A stretch of DNA of 64,000 nucleotides from Pedobacter ginsengisoli (GTDB lineage Bacteria > Bacteroidota > Bacteroidia > Sphingobacteriales > Sphingobacteriaceae), in the NCBI RefSeq assembly GCF_002736205.1, contig NZ_CP024091.1:1240001-1304000 (forward strand), in the 5' to 3' direction. Both the position numbers and the translations under genes were made by a program. The notes under the pieces are model-generated. The model had not been told where the DNA came from, ran no database searches, and saw nothing but the letters and a program-made list of their open reading frames with translations. Positions 17,675 through 27,396 of this stretch are shown here, piece by piece (the stretch's first letter is position 1; every line of letters starts with the position of its first letter).

Positions 17675-20149
17675 ATGTTTACGAACCTGAAAACAATTAT
17701 TGTGGTTTATGCTCTAGTTATGGGCATAACAACATCCGCATTCTCGCAAGAGAAAGATTTGAAATTATGGTATAAGTCTCCGGCAGGATCTGTTTGGGAA
17801 GCCGCTCTTCCTATTGGAAATGGACGATTGGCTGCCATGATTTATGGAAATACAGCACATGAAAAGATCAGCTTAAATGAATCAACAGTATGGAGCGGCA
17901 GCCCAAACCGAAACGATAATCCTGATGCCTTGCAAGCTTTGCCAGAAGTAAGAAAGCTGATTTTTGAAGATAAATATGTTGAAGCAGATGCCCTGGCCAC
18001 AAAAACAATCCAGTCTAAAAAGAACAATGGAATGAAATATCAGCCGGTTGGCGATTTAAACCTGGACTTTCCCGGCCATGAAAACTTTTCGAACTATTAC
18101 CGTGAACTTAATCTGGCTGATGCTATAGTTAAAAGCACCTATGTAGTTAATGGGGTAACTTACACCCGCACTGTTTTTTCGTCTATACCAGATCAGGCAA
18201 TAGTAATCAGGTTAACTGCCAGTAAGCCTAATAGCATAACGTTTAGCGCATCAATGGCAAGTGAGCATAAGGGCGCAGTTAAAGCCAAAAATACAAATGA
18301 AATACACCTGTCGGGAATAAGTAGCGACAGAGAGAATGTTCCCGGTAAGGTTAAATTTAATGCCATTGCGAAAGTTAAAAATGAAGGCGGTCAACTTTCT
18401 TTATCTGATGAACAGATTAATGTTAAAGACGCAAACAGTGTAACTATATATGTTTCAATAGCAACCAATTTTGTTAATTACAATGATATTTCTGCTGATG
18501 AAAACAAGCGCTCCTCGGCATACCTCAATGCTGTATTAAAGAAAAACTATCCACAATTATTAAAGGATCATGTTGCTGCTTATCGAAAATATTTTAACCG
18601 TGTAAAAATAGATTTGGGCAAAACTGATTCTGTAAAAAATCCTACGGATGTAAGGTTAAAGGATTTTGCAAGTGGCAATGACCCACAATTGGCAGCTATT
18701 TATTATCAGTTTGGCCGTTACTTATTAATATCCTCATCTCAGCCGGGTGGTCAGCCTGCAAATTTACAGGGTATTTGGAATAATAAAATGGATCCACCTT
18801 GGGGTAGCAAGTATACCATTAATATTAATACAGAAATGAATTACTGGCCAGCCGAGGGAACTAACCTTACAGAAATGCATAATCCGCTTATAGAAATGGT
18901 AAAAGACCTTTCTAAAACAGGGCGCGAAACTGCAAGGGTTATGTACGGATCCGGAGGCTGGGTAACGCACCATAACACAGATCTTTGGAGAATAACCGGG
19001 CCTGTTGATGGTATTTATTCTGCAATGTGGCCAATGGGAGGGGCATGGTTAAGCAGACATGTTTGGGAAAAGTATTTGTACAACGGAGATAAAAAATATC
19101 TTGCCACTGTGTATCCGGCATTAAAAGGAGCGGCAGAGTTTTATTTGGATTTCCTTGTAGAAGAACCGGTACACAAATGGATGGTGGTATCGCCTTCTAT
19201 GTCGCCAGAAAATGCTCCAAGATCTCATAAGGGCAAATCTATAGCCGCGGGTGCAACTATGGACAATCAGCTTGTATTTGATCTGTTCTCTAACACAATA
19301 AGAGCCGCCGAAGCATTAAATACTGATAAAGATCTGGTGGCAAAAATAAAGGTTATGCGTAATAAACTTGCGCCTATGCAAGTAGGGCAATACGGACAAT
19401 TGCAGGAATGGATGCAGGATCTGGATGATCCTAATGATAAACACAGGCATGTTTCGCATCTGTTTGGCTTATATCCCGCAAATCAGATTTCTCCTCTGCG
19501 TACCCCTGAATTGTTTGATGCAGCGCATACATCATTAATTCAGAGAGGTGACGTTTCTACAGGTTGGTCTATGGGATGGAAGGTAAATCTGTGGGCCAGG
19601 TTACAGGATGGCAATCATGCTTATAAACTGATTAGAAACCAGCTTACGCCTACGGGACTAAACAAAGGGGGCGAAAATAGCGGCGGGGGAACTTACCCTA
19701 ATTTATTTGATGCCCATCCTCCATTTCAAATTGATGGTAATTTTGGATGTACTGCCGGTATTACCGAAATGTTGTTGCAGACTCATGATGGTGCTATCCA
19801 ATTACTTCCGGCAATGCCTGATGAATGGCAGGACGGAAGTATTAGTGGTTTAAGAGCTCCAGGAGGTTTTGAAATTGAAAACATTACCTGGAAAAATGGA
19901 AAACTGAGCAAGGTTGTTATTAAATCAAAACTAGGTGGTAATTGTCGTTTACGTGTTCCTAATGCAATAACAGGAAATTCACTTAAACAAGCAGATGGCG
20001 ATAACCCAAACCAGTTTTATCAGATTGACAAGATCGCGACACCAGTTGTATCTGCAAAGGCTAATTTGAATAAACCGTCAATTAACGAGACCATTTCGTA
20101 TGATTTTGATACCGCTGCGGGCAAAACATACACTTTCGTTAGTGAATAA
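17675..20149 (+). CDS. Glycoside hydrolase family 95 (alpha-L-fucosidase/galactosidase type)
   Basis: An 824-residue protein with a signal peptide (ends TSAFSQ). It shows GH95 motifs in order: IGNGRLAAMIYG, TVWSGSPNRNDNPDAL, the active-site Asn region NINTEMNYWPAEG, the Glu region VVSPSMSPENAP, and the Asp-containing PPFQIDGNFG. Length and order match GH95 inverting 1,2-alpha-L-fucosidases; some members act on alpha-L-galactosides. It should trim fucosyl residues from plant xyloglucan or other glycans in the periplasm. An MFS transporter gene follows after 109 bases. No SusC/SusD pair is present nearby, so this is not a full polysaccharide utilisation locus. Confidence 0.9.
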   Translation: MFTNLKTIIVVYALVMGITTSAFSQEKDLKLWYKSPAGSVWEAALPIGNGRLAAMIYGNTAHEKISLNESTVWSGSPNRNDNPDALQALPEVRKLIFEDKYVEADALATKTIQSKKNNGMKYQPVGDLNLDFPGHENFSNYYRELNLADAIVKSTYVVNGVTYTRTVFSSIPDQAIVIRLTASKPNSITFSASMASEHKGAVKAKNTNEIHLSGISSDRENVPGKVKFNAIAKVKNEGGQLSLSDEQINVKDANSVTIYVSIATNFVNYNDISADENKRSSAYLNAVLKKNYPQLLKDHVAAYRKYFNRVKIDLGKTDSVKNPTDVRLKDFASGNDPQLAAIYYQFGRYLLISSSQPGGQPANLQGIWNNKMDPPWGSKYTININTEMNYWPAEGTNLTEMHNPLIEMVKDLSKTGRETARVMYGSGGWVTHHNTDLWRITGPVDGIYSAMWPMGGAWLSRHVWEKYLYNGDKKYLATVYPALKGAAEFYLDFLVEEPVHKWMVVSPSMSPENAPRSHKGKSIAAGATMDNQLVFDLFSNTIRAAEALNTDKDLVAKIKVMRNKLAPMQVGQYGQLQEWMQDLDDPNDKHRHVSHLFGLYPANQISPLRTPELFDAAHTSLIQRGDVSTGWSMGWKVNLWARLQDGNHAYKLIRNQLTPTGLNKGGENSGGGTYPNLFDAHPPFQIDGNFGCTAGITEMLLQTHDGAIQLLPAMPDEWQDGSISGLRAPGGFEIENITWKNGKLSKVVIKSKLGGNCRLRVPNAITGNSLKQADGDNPNQFYQIDKIATPVVSAKANLNKPSINETISYDFDTAAGKTYTFVSE

Positions 20150-20258
20150 ATTTAATACAAAGCAGACTATTTTTTAAAAAACAAATAAATTGTATATTTC
20201 GGGACACTTAATCTGTCCCTAATGGAGATTTTGCAAACCAAATAAAACCTATTATATT

Positions 20259-21491
20259 ATGAACGAAAACATTAACAAGAGTGCCTTATTCAACGGAAGT
20301 TGTTTTGCCGTTATTACAACCGCTTTTACCTTCTCAATAAGGGCAGGTATTTTACCCCAGCTCGGAGCGCAGTTTAACCTGACAGCTGAGCAGCTTGGAT
20401 TTATAAATCTTATGTTCTTTTTAGGATTTCCTATTTCCATGATCATTGGGGGCTTGGTATACCATACTTTTGGTCCTAAAAATATTATGAAAGCTGCTTT
20501 TGTAGCACACACTATCGGGATTATATTAACAATTTATGCAGGAGGGTATGTTGGACTGCTTGTTTCTACACTTTTTATTGGATTTGGTAACGGATGTACA
20601 GAAGCGGCTTGTAACCCGCTGATAGCTGATGCATATGCAGGTCCAAAAATGAATAAAATGCTTAGCAGGTTCCATATGTGGTTCCCTGGGGGGATTTTGA
20701 TTGGAGCGCTTATCTCTAAATTTATGACTGATTTTGGAATGGGATGGCAAGCTCAAATGTGGGTTACCATGATTCCAACTATTATCTATGCTGCTTTGTT
20801 CTACGGAAAGAAATTTGTTGAACCAAGAGAGGATGGAAGCACTTCTATTGCCGAGAACCTGAAAGCAATGCTTAATCCTGTTTTTATATTTTTATTTATC
20901 TGTATGGCGCTTACCGCAATTACCGAGTTTGGACCTAACCAATGGGTAAGTGTTATTATGAGTAACAGTGGTGCCAGCCCGATGTTAATTCTTGCGCTTA
21001 CGAGCGGTTTGATGGCTTTAGGTAGATTTGTTGCAGGCCCTGTTGTTCATACATTAGGCCAAACAGGGGTATTATTAATGTCGGCTATACTTGCTGCGGT
21101 AGGTATTTACATGTTTAGTGTAGTTACCGGCCCACTTGCATATGTTGCCACAGTAATATTTGCTTTGGGTGTATGTTATTTCTGGCCGGTTATGATTGGT
21201 GCGGTTGCGCAACGTGTTCCACTGAGCGGTGCTTTGGGAATGTCGATTGTTGGCGGAGTAGGTATGTTTTCAACAGCTATTTTTCAACCTTTCATCGGAA
21301 GCTGGATTGATTCAGCAAGAGCAGAAAATACAGCGTTAGGTTTAAAAGGAGGGGCTCTTGAGTTGGCTGCAGGTCAGGATACTTTAGTGAAAATGCTGGC
21401 CTTCCCTTCTATACTGATAGTATTGTTCCTTATATTCTTCTTCTGGCAAAAGAAAACAAAACTTGTTCCTGCTGCCGAAGTTGCACATTAA
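20259..21491 (+). CDS. MFS transporter (probable sugar transporter)
   Basis: A 410-residue inner-membrane protein with about 12 predicted helices and MFS-like loops: NLMFFLGFPISMIIGG at helix 2, then RFHMWFPGGILIGALIS in the middle, and GALGMSIVGGVGMFSTAIF towards the end. Its position behind a fucosidase gene, and the FGNGCTEAACNPLIAD segment seen in FucP-like permeases, suggest a sugar substrate. Fucose is possible but not shown. It ends at a clear bidirectional terminator. A 19-base hairpin (20201-20219) with GGGACA/TGTCCC arms lies in its leader. Confidence 0.8.
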   Translation: MNENINKSALFNGSCFAVITTAFTFSIRAGILPQLGAQFNLTAEQLGFINLMFFLGFPISMIIGGLVYHTFGPKNIMKAAFVAHTIGIILTIYAGGYVGLLVSTLFIGFGNGCTEAACNPLIADAYAGPKMNKMLSRFHMWFPGGILIGALISKFMTDFGMGWQAQMWVTMIPTIIYAALFYGKKFVEPREDGSTSIAENLKAMLNPVFIFLFICMALTAITEFGPNQWVSVIMSNSGASPMLILALTSGLMALGRFVAGPVVHTLGQTGVLLMSAILAAVGIYMFSVVTGPLAYVATVIFALGVCYFWPVMIGAVAQRVPLSGALGMSIVGGVGMFSTAIFQPFIGSWIDSARAENTALGLKGGALELAAGQDTLVKMLAFPSILIVLFLIFFFWQKKTKLVPAAEVAH

Positions 21492-21513
21492 ACTTCTTAT
21501 AAAGTAAAACAAT

Positions 21514-21546
21514 AAAAAAGGCCAATCTTCATGATTGGCCTTTTTT
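21514..21546. terminator. Bidirectional rho-independent terminator
   Basis: GGCCAATC and GATTGGCC form an 8-bp stem with a 5-base loop, flanked by six A and six T so it works in both directions. It separates the plus-strand MFS gene from the convergent minus-strand heme-protein gene. Confidence 0.9.
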
Positions 21547-21560
21547 ATTGGTGTTTATTT

Positions 21561-23780
21561 CTATTTCTTAATGGAATTTAACTCATTCCAGGTCCATGTT
21601 TTTGTTCTTCCCGAGGTTTGGTTTCTTACCTTTTTAACGTCATCAGCTTTAACTGTTGAGGCTTTGTTTCCCATGTCGTTGCGGATATAGCTTATTACCG
21701 ATGCAATATATTCATCAGTATTTCCTCCCAGCGGAGGCATTACATCTGCATAGGCTTTGCCATTAACAGGTCCGGATAGGCCATGAAGTAAAATGCGAAT
21801 TATCTTTTCAGGATCGCCAGATACATCATGGTTTGAGGCCAATGGAGGAGCAGGCATATCCTTGCCACCATTTATAACTCCTTTACCTTCTGAACCATGA
21901 CAGGTAGCACAAAGCTGCTTGAAAATTAATGCGCCTTCTTTTATAAGTTTTTGATCAGCAGCAGCCAGTAATTTTGAATTTCTTTCTGCAGCCTCTTTGT
22001 CCTCAATTTGTCGCTGATACTTTTTGTGCGATTCAGCAAGTACCTGATCTTCCGGATGATTTTTAATAATCTCGGCAATAATCTGCTGTGCTTTATCTAA
22101 GTGGCTAAATCTTAACGACAGCCCAAGTTGCAAACGCACATCTGCACTTGGATCATTCTTTAACGGCTCAACCGCTGTAAGTAATGCTTCATCTCCTTTT
22201 CTTAAAGGTTCCTCGCTTATCCATAGCGCAGTTTTCCTTACTTCAGCATCTTTATCTTTTAATGCTGCCAATAGGGTAGGTCTGTCTAATCCATTGAGGC
22301 CATTCATTGTCCATAATGCATGGATTCTTGCCAGTTGTAAAGGTGAGTTTAAAGCCAGTTCTTTTAGTGCAGGTATAACCGATTTGTCTCCGCGCACAAC
22401 TATAATTTTCTGTGCATTATCACGCCACCATCCATTAGGATGCGAAAGATATGGAACTAACTTATCACTGGTAAGATCAAGCATTTTTGGGACAGTTTTA
22501 TCCCTTTTTATACCGTCATGAACCAATCTGTATATTCTTCCTCTGCCAATATTTTTGTCCAGCTTCTTGTCGTCTATCTGCTTACGTAAATAAGTGCCTT
22601 TCCTTGTCCAGTTACCTTCCTGAATAATTCCACGGTACATATCTACAATATAAACACAACCATCTGGTCCGGTAACACTGTTTACAGGCCTGAAATTCAT
22701 GTCTGTAGAGGCAATGAACTCTTCTTTCTCGTAAGCGTTTTTAAGTGTTATTTTGCTATTCGTATTGGTAACTTTAGCCCTTCTTATTAATCGTCCAACC
22801 GGCTCGCATATCAGTAGGTCTCCTTTAAGATCCTCAGGTAATGAATTACCTCTAAAAATTGATTGTCCGGTACATGCTGTGAAATGATTTAAAGTGCTGT
22901 CCGGACGGAGTCTGCCAAGACCACCCTGAACATCAGGAGTAGAGATTATAGGCCAAACATCCTGAAATTTTTCATCATACTGACCACCAAGATCTAAATA
23001 TCCGAAGAACGGGTTTTGCTGGAAGTTTACTGCCGGAGCTTCGCCACCTGCTGATGAAAAAAATAGTCGGCCGTAGTTGTCATTTGCAAGTCCCCATTGG
23101 CCACCTGATCCTTCATGCTGGAACTCAGATTTTAATAAACCATTCTCAAACTTATAGCGTACATTTTCAACGGTTACATAGATCTTATTATCAAGATTCC
23201 ATACCAGTCCGCTTCTTTGATGTTCCAGGTTACTTTTGTTTTCCGATTCATTTTTGAAAACCATTTTCTTTTCATCAGCCACGCCATCTCCATTGGTATC
23301 GCGGTAACTGTAAATACTGTTGTCAAAGGTCTCTGCAACCAGAAGTCGGTCATCAAGCGGAAGAATCATTCTCGGCAATAGTAATTTATCAAGATAAACT
23401 ACAGATTTATCCATTTTACCATCGCCATCGGTGTCTTCCAGCCTTTTAATAGTACATGCAGGCTTCATCTCACCAGTTCCATCCGCATCCTGCATATAGG
23501 TATTCATTTCTGCAACATACATACGTCCATTGCCATCCCAGGTAATGGCTACGGGCTCATGTATCATGGGCTCAGAGGCAACAAGTTCAAGGTGGTAGCC
23601 CTTTGGGAGATGTATGGTTTTTAAACTCTCCTGCGGTGTTAAATAGGCAGGAGAGGGGTTGGTATCAACAATCACCTTTCCGTTTGCATCTCGTTTTAAA
23701 GCATTTTGCGATACTTTACAGGTGTAAACTAGCATAGACAAGCCGAGCATGCCTAATACCCATTGCTTATTTGGTTTCAT
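21561..23780 (-). CDS. PVC-type heme-binding c-type cytochrome lipoprotein with HEAT repeats
   Basis: A 739-residue protein with a lipoprotein-like start (SMLVYTC, Cys ~21). Residues ~50-440 form a beta-propeller dehydrogenase-like domain (HLELVASEPMIHEPVAITWD) with several DxDxDG-type calcium loops such as DTDGDGKMDK. HEAT-like helical repeats follow (~460-600). The C-terminal cytochrome c domain has CATCHGSEGKG for heme attachment and MPPLGG with the candidate Met ligand. Proteins of this architecture are predicted to oxidise sugars or sugar alcohols and pass electrons to the respiratory chain. The ThuA gene 39 bases upstream on the same strand suggests a role in 3-keto-sugar metabolism. 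Confidence 0.85.
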   Translation of the reverse strand: MKPNKQWVLGMLGLSMLVYTCKVSQNALKRDANGKVIVDTNPSPAYLTPQESLKTIHLPKGYHLELVASEPMIHEPVAITWDGNGRMYVAEMNTYMQDADGTGEMKPACTIKRLEDTDGDGKMDKSVVYLDKLLLPRMILPLDDRLLVAETFDNSIYSYRDTNGDGVADEKKMVFKNESENKSNLEHQRSGLVWNLDNKIYVTVENVRYKFENGLLKSEFQHEGSGGQWGLANDNYGRLFFSSAGGEAPAVNFQQNPFFGYLDLGGQYDEKFQDVWPIISTPDVQGGLGRLRPDSTLNHFTACTGQSIFRGNSLPEDLKGDLLICEPVGRLIRRAKVTNTNSKITLKNAYEKEEFIASTDMNFRPVNSVTGPDGCVYIVDMYRGIIQEGNWTRKGTYLRKQIDDKKLDKNIGRGRIYRLVHDGIKRDKTVPKMLDLTSDKLVPYLSHPNGWWRDNAQKIIVVRGDKSVIPALKELALNSPLQLARIHALWTMNGLNGLDRPTLLAALKDKDAEVRKTALWISEEPLRKGDEALLTAVEPLKNDPSADVRLQLGLSLRFSHLDKAQQIIAEIIKNHPEDQVLAESHKKYQRQIEDKEAAERNSKLLAAADQKLIKEGALIFKQLCATCHGSEGKGVINGGKDMPAPPLASNHDVSGDPEKIIRILLHGLSGPVNGKAYADVMPPLGGNTDEYIASVISYIRNDMGNKASTVKADDVKKVRNQTSGRTKTWTWNELNSIKK

Positions 23781-23819
23781 TATATTTGGTTTTGTGTGTT
23801 TTTTAGGTTTAGGGTGTGT

Positions 23820-24578
23820 TTATTTTTTTGCACCCAAAGCATATTTTATTCCACCTAAAAGGTGTTTAAGATAAAGTGGATCACTATAAGATTCCTTAGT
23901 ATGGCCAAGTTCAGTATAAAAAGCGCGACCACCATCATATTCATGATACCATGCCATAGGGTGTTTAGCACCCATTTTACCATTACCAGGCTCATAGCTG
24001 TTCTCATCAATATATATTAATACATTTAAGCCATCAGCTACCCATTTAAAATTATACCATTCGTCTTTTCTTTTCCATACTTCGGGAAGGTGTTTTGTAG
24101 AGATATGATTGCGGTTAACCACGTTTAAAGAGGCTTCCTGTTGATGTGGGTGACTAACAAAATAAGCACCTACAAGTTTACCATACCAAGGCCACTCATA
24201 TTCAGTATCGGTAGCTGAGTGTACCCCAATAAAGTTACCACCACCTTGAATGTATTTTTCAAATACAGCTTGTTGAGTGTCATTTAAAACATCACCGGTA
24301 GTATTAAAAAACATTACAGCTTTATATTGTTTTAAATTCTCAGCAGTGAATTTTTCTGAATTGGTAGTAGTATCAATGTCTATATTGTTTTCTGCTCCTA
24401 ATTTAAGGAGAACAGGAACACCAAACTCAATTGCATCGTGGTGAAAACCAGCTGTTTTGCAGAACACAAGGATTTTCGGGTTTTTCTTTGCAGATGCCGA
24501 TACGGCACTGAACATGATTAATATTAATGACAGCAGTGTTAGTGCTTTAGTTAAAGAGTTTTTTGTTAAGGTTTTCAT
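23820..24578 (-). CDS. ThuA domain-containing secreted protein
   Basis: A 252-residue protein with a signal peptide (SAVSASA) and a ThuA-like type-1 glutamine-amidotransferase fold. Recognisable pieces are KILVFCKTAGFHHDAIE, VMFFNTTGDVLN, GVHSATDTEYEWPWYGKLVGAYF and the late GRAFYTELGHTKESY. ThuA proteins are linked to trehalose and other disaccharide metabolism through 3-keto sugars, but the catalytic Cys of true amidotransferases is not expected and none is evident. It is co-directional with, and 39 bases upstream of, the heme-protein gene, probably as an operon. Confidence 0.88.
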   Translation of the reverse strand: MKTLTKNSLTKALTLLSLILIMFSAVSASAKKNPKILVFCKTAGFHHDAIEFGVPVLLKLGAENNIDIDTTTNSEKFTAENLKQYKAVMFFNTTGDVLNDTQQAVFEKYIQGGGNFIGVHSATDTEYEWPWYGKLVGAYFVSHPHQQEASLNVVNRNHISTKHLPEVWKRKDEWYNFKWVADGLNVLIYIDENSYEPGNGKMGAKHPMAWYHEYDGGRAFYTELGHTKESYSDPLYLKHLLGGIKYALGAKK

Positions 24579-24684
24579 TTTTCTTGTTTTAATGATATTA
24601 AAGGTAAAGGAATTTGTATGTGTATGTGATTGATAAACTGTATTATTTAAGAGACAAGTTTGGGCAGTAATAAATTGGTGAGAC

Positions 24685-25722
24685 CTAATCTGTTTTGTTT
24701 CTAAGTGTTGACGATCTGATAATAAGCTTTGGTTTTATGCTCACTATTTTAGGATTATTGTCTTTTTCCGATGATTCTATTTCCTGAAAATACAAATTGG
24801 CAATTGTTTTACCCATGCTAACACTGTATTGGTCTATTGTAGTAATAGAAGGACTGGTTATCTCAGTAAATGCTTCGTTAGAATAGCCGCAAATTCCCAA
24901 TTCTTCAGGTACTTTTAAACCCATTCTTGTAGCTACTTCCAAAACTCCAAGTGCAGAGAAATCTGAAGTAGAGGCAAATATTGCATCAGGCGGTTCAGCA
25001 AGACTTAGTAATTCTTTGGTTGATTCTGCCCCGAGCTCCTTTGTCCATGCATTCTCCTTAATAAGCTCTGGTAGGATAGGGTAATTGTGTTTCTTTAATG
25101 CGGCAAGATAACCGGCTTTCCGCTGTTTAAAAATATTTACATTTTGTGGACCTTCAAGAAGTGCAATTCTTTTGTAACCTTGCTCAATTAAATGGCTAAC
25201 AGCATCAATAGAAGCTTGCTCGTTATCATTTAATACTTTAAAAGTATCCAGATGCTCAGCCACCCTGTCAAACTGTATAAGTGGAATGCCATGCTCTTTA
25301 ATGGTTTGAAGATGTTTATCGTCTTCAAAATCGGCACTAATAGAAATTACAATACAACTTACGTGTTGATTAATTAGGGTGTTTACACATTTAACTTCCC
25401 TTGCCGAAGATTCATTAGATTGGCAGATTACAAGGTTGTAACCTTTTTGATAGGTAACCTCTTCAATACCGGCAATTACATCTGCAAAGTAATTTTGATT
25501 AATGCGCGGAACAATTACCCCAATAGTCTGATTATGCCCTTTTCTTAAGTTCGATGCCAGGCTATTTTGTTTATAATTTAATTCTTTCGCAGTATCTAAA
25601 ATAAGCTTACGCGTGGCCTCGCTAACATTACTGTTATTACTTAAAGCTCTGGAAACAGAGGAAGCATTTAAATTTAGCTTCTTGGCAATATCATAAATGG
25701 TTGTTCTTTTCTGATTTTTCAT
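24685..25722 (-). CDS. LacI family transcriptional regulator, probably of the xylose genes
   Basis: A 345-residue regulator. The N-terminal HTH (TTIYDIAKKLNLNASSVSRALS) and hinge (YKQNSLASNLRKG) are followed by a periplasmic-binding-protein-like sensor domain (IGVIVPRINQNYFADVIAGIE and SITTIDQYSVSMGK). It is divergent from xylulokinase, with a 12-base perfect palindrome in the 162-base shared gap, so it is most likely the local repressor of xylB-xylA-symporter, released by xylose or a metabolite. The sensor specificity is inferred from context. The ThuA and heme-protein genes lie downstream in the same direction and could also be under its influence. Confidence 0.88.
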   Translation of the reverse strand: MKNQKRTTIYDIAKKLNLNASSVSRALSNNSNVSEATRKLILDTAKELNYKQNSLASNLRKGHNQTIGVIVPRINQNYFADVIAGIEEVTYQKGYNLVICQSNESSAREVKCVNTLINQHVSCIVISISADFEDDKHLQTIKEHGIPLIQFDRVAEHLDTFKVLNDNEQASIDAVSHLIEQGYKRIALLEGPQNVNIFKQRKAGYLAALKKHNYPILPELIKENAWTKELGAESTKELLSLAEPPDAIFASTSDFSALGVLEVATRMGLKVPEELGICGYSNEAFTEITSPSITTIDQYSVSMGKTIANLYFQEIESSEKDNNPKIVSIKPKLIIRSSTLRNKTD

Positions 25723-25797
25723 CAGTATATTCTTTTATAAAAAGTTAAGCAATAGTACAATTTATTAATTGGATAAATATGATAAAATATTTTTTCC

Positions 25798-25809
25798 GCA
25801 ATCGATTGC
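25798..25809. promoter_or_regulatory. LacI-family operator (GCAATCGATTGC)
   Basis: A perfect 12-bp palindrome with the central CG of LacI-type operators, located between the divergent lacI-like and xylB genes. It overlaps the predicted -33 element of the xylB promoter, so bound repressor would block RNA polymerase. It is about 75 bases from either start codon, so it could also autoregulate the LacI gene. Confidence 0.65.
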
Positions 25810-25835
25810 TTAAATTAAATAATTTACTAATTTCG
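25805..25835 (+). promoter_or_regulatory. Predicted xylB promoter (-33 ATTG, -7 TAATTTCG)
   Basis: ATTG at 25805-25808 is separated by exactly 19 bases from TAATTTCG at 25828-25835. This is close to the Bacteroidota consensus TTTG-N19-TAnnTTTG. The implied start near 25842 gives a leader of ~40 bases before the xylB ATG. Confidence 0.5.
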
Positions 25836-25884
25836 TTTTATCAAATATTAATTTTAAACTCAAACCAAATATATAAAGAAAAAC

Positions 25885-27372
25885 ATGCTGCTATTAGGTA
25901 TTGATGTAGGAACATCATCTGTCAAAGTTTCGGTGGTTGATGTTGAGTCCGGCGACATTCTTGCAAGTGCTCAATATCCGGATAGTGAATCAGAAATTAT
26001 TTCGCTTAGGTCAGGGTGGGCAGAGCAGTCGCCAGATATGTGGTGGGAGCATGTTCAGCAAGCTATATTAAAATGCAATAGCCTGGGCAGATATAACCCG
26101 GCAAACATTGCAGCCATTGGTATAGCTTATCAGATGCACGGACTTGTTATTGTAGATGAATCTCAAAACAGTTTGAGGAACAGTATTATATGGTGCGACA
26201 GTAGGGCTGTTGAAACCGGCGAAGAAGCATTTAATGCTTTAGGAAAAGAAAAGGTATTGAGCCATATGCTTAACTCGCCAGGTAATTTTACTGCCTCAAA
26301 ACTGGCATGGGTTAAAAAGAATGAGCCCGAAACTTATAGTAAAGTAGCCAGAATGATGCTGCCCGGAGATTTTATTGCCATGAAGCTTACAGGAGAGGTT
26401 ACAACAAGTAATTCTGCCTTATCAGAAGGGATACTATGGGACTTTAAAACCAACACTATTTCTGCTCATATTATGGCACAGTTTGGTTTTTCATCAGGTA
26501 TTATTCCTGAAATTAAACCAGTGTTTTCTGAACATGGAAAAGTAAAGGAATCGATTGCTGAAAAACTAGGTTTAAAGGCTGGTATTCCTGTTGCTTATAA
26601 GGCAGGAGATCAGCCGAATAATGCTCTTTCATTAAACGTAACTCAACCCGGAGAGGTGGCTGCAACAGCCGGAACATCAGGAGTTATTTATGGTGTTACA
26701 GATCAGCTTCTGTACGATAAACAATCACGCGTAAATACCTTTGCCCACGTAAATCATACGGCTCAGGATCAGCGTTTGGGAGTTTTGCTTTGTATAAACG
26801 GAACAGGAAGTATGAACCGGTGGACAAGAGATCTGATAGGTTCATCAACTAACTACATTGCTATGAATAATGCGGCAAGTAATATTGCAGCTGGCAGCAA
26901 TGGCCTATATGTACTTCCATTTGGTAATGGTGCAGAACGTATGCTAAATAATAAAATAGTAGGTGCACATTTACAAAATATAGATCTTAACCTGCATACT
27001 CAGGCCCATATTTTCCGTGCAGTACAGGAAGGAATAGCATTCTCTTTCCGTTATGGATTAGATATTTTACGCGAAAATGGAATGCAGCCTTCGGTTATCA
27101 GGGCGGGCAGATCAAATCTTTTCATGAGTGATATTTTCTCTCAAACCTTTGTTAACGTAACCGGAGTGCCTGTTGAGCTGTATGAAAACGATGGCAGTTA
27201 CGGTGCGGCTGTAGGGGCAGGTATCGGCGCAAACATATTTAAAACCGTAAGCGAAGCATTTAGCAATAAAAAGCCTGTTAAGCTTGTTGAACCAACAAAA
27301 GAAACATTGGAAGACGAGTATCAAGCCTGGAAAAAACTTCTTCAACAACAATTAGAACCATTAAATAAATAG
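25885..27372 (+). CDS. xylB: Xylulokinase (FGGY family)
   Basis: A 495-residue cytoplasmic carbohydrate kinase. The N-terminal phosphate-binding motif is LLGIDVGTSSVKVSVVD. AIGIAYQMHGLVIVD is typical of xylulokinases. Asp in KAGDQPNNAL is the candidate catalytic base region. The C-terminal ATP-binding segment includes GSYGAAVGAGIGA. It phosphorylates D-xylulose to xylulose 5-phosphate for the pentose phosphate pathway. It is the first gene of a three-gene operon with xylA (24-base gap) and the symporter (21-base gap), behind a LacI operator. In FGGY proteins, neighbouring context (xylA) is what makes xylulose the most likely substrate. Confidence 0.93.
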   Translation: MLLLGIDVGTSSVKVSVVDVESGDILASAQYPDSESEIISLRSGWAEQSPDMWWEHVQQAILKCNSLGRYNPANIAAIGIAYQMHGLVIVDESQNSLRNSIIWCDSRAVETGEEAFNALGKEKVLSHMLNSPGNFTASKLAWVKKNEPETYSKVARMMLPGDFIAMKLTGEVTTSNSALSEGILWDFKTNTISAHIMAQFGFSSGIIPEIKPVFSEHGKVKESIAEKLGLKAGIPVAYKAGDQPNNALSLNVTQPGEVAATAGTSGVIYGVTDQLLYDKQSRVNTFAHVNHTAQDQRLGVLLCINGTGSMNRWTRDLIGSSTNYIAMNNAASNIAAGSNGLYVLPFGNGAERMLNNKIVGAHLQNIDLNLHTQAHIFRAVQEGIAFSFRYGLDILRENGMQPSVIRAGRSNLFMSDIFSQTFVNVTGVPVELYENDGSYGAAVGAGIGANIFKTVSEAFSNKKPVKLVEPTKETLEDEYQAWKKLLQQQLEPLNK

Positions 27373-27396
27373 TATTTCAACAAATAAACAATCACT

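Noticed and set aside
20201..20219. GGGACA/TGTCCC hairpin before the MFS gene as a riboswitch or terminator
   Set aside because: Stem of 6 bp, no T run and no conserved riboswitch core; only a minor leader hairpin can be claimed.
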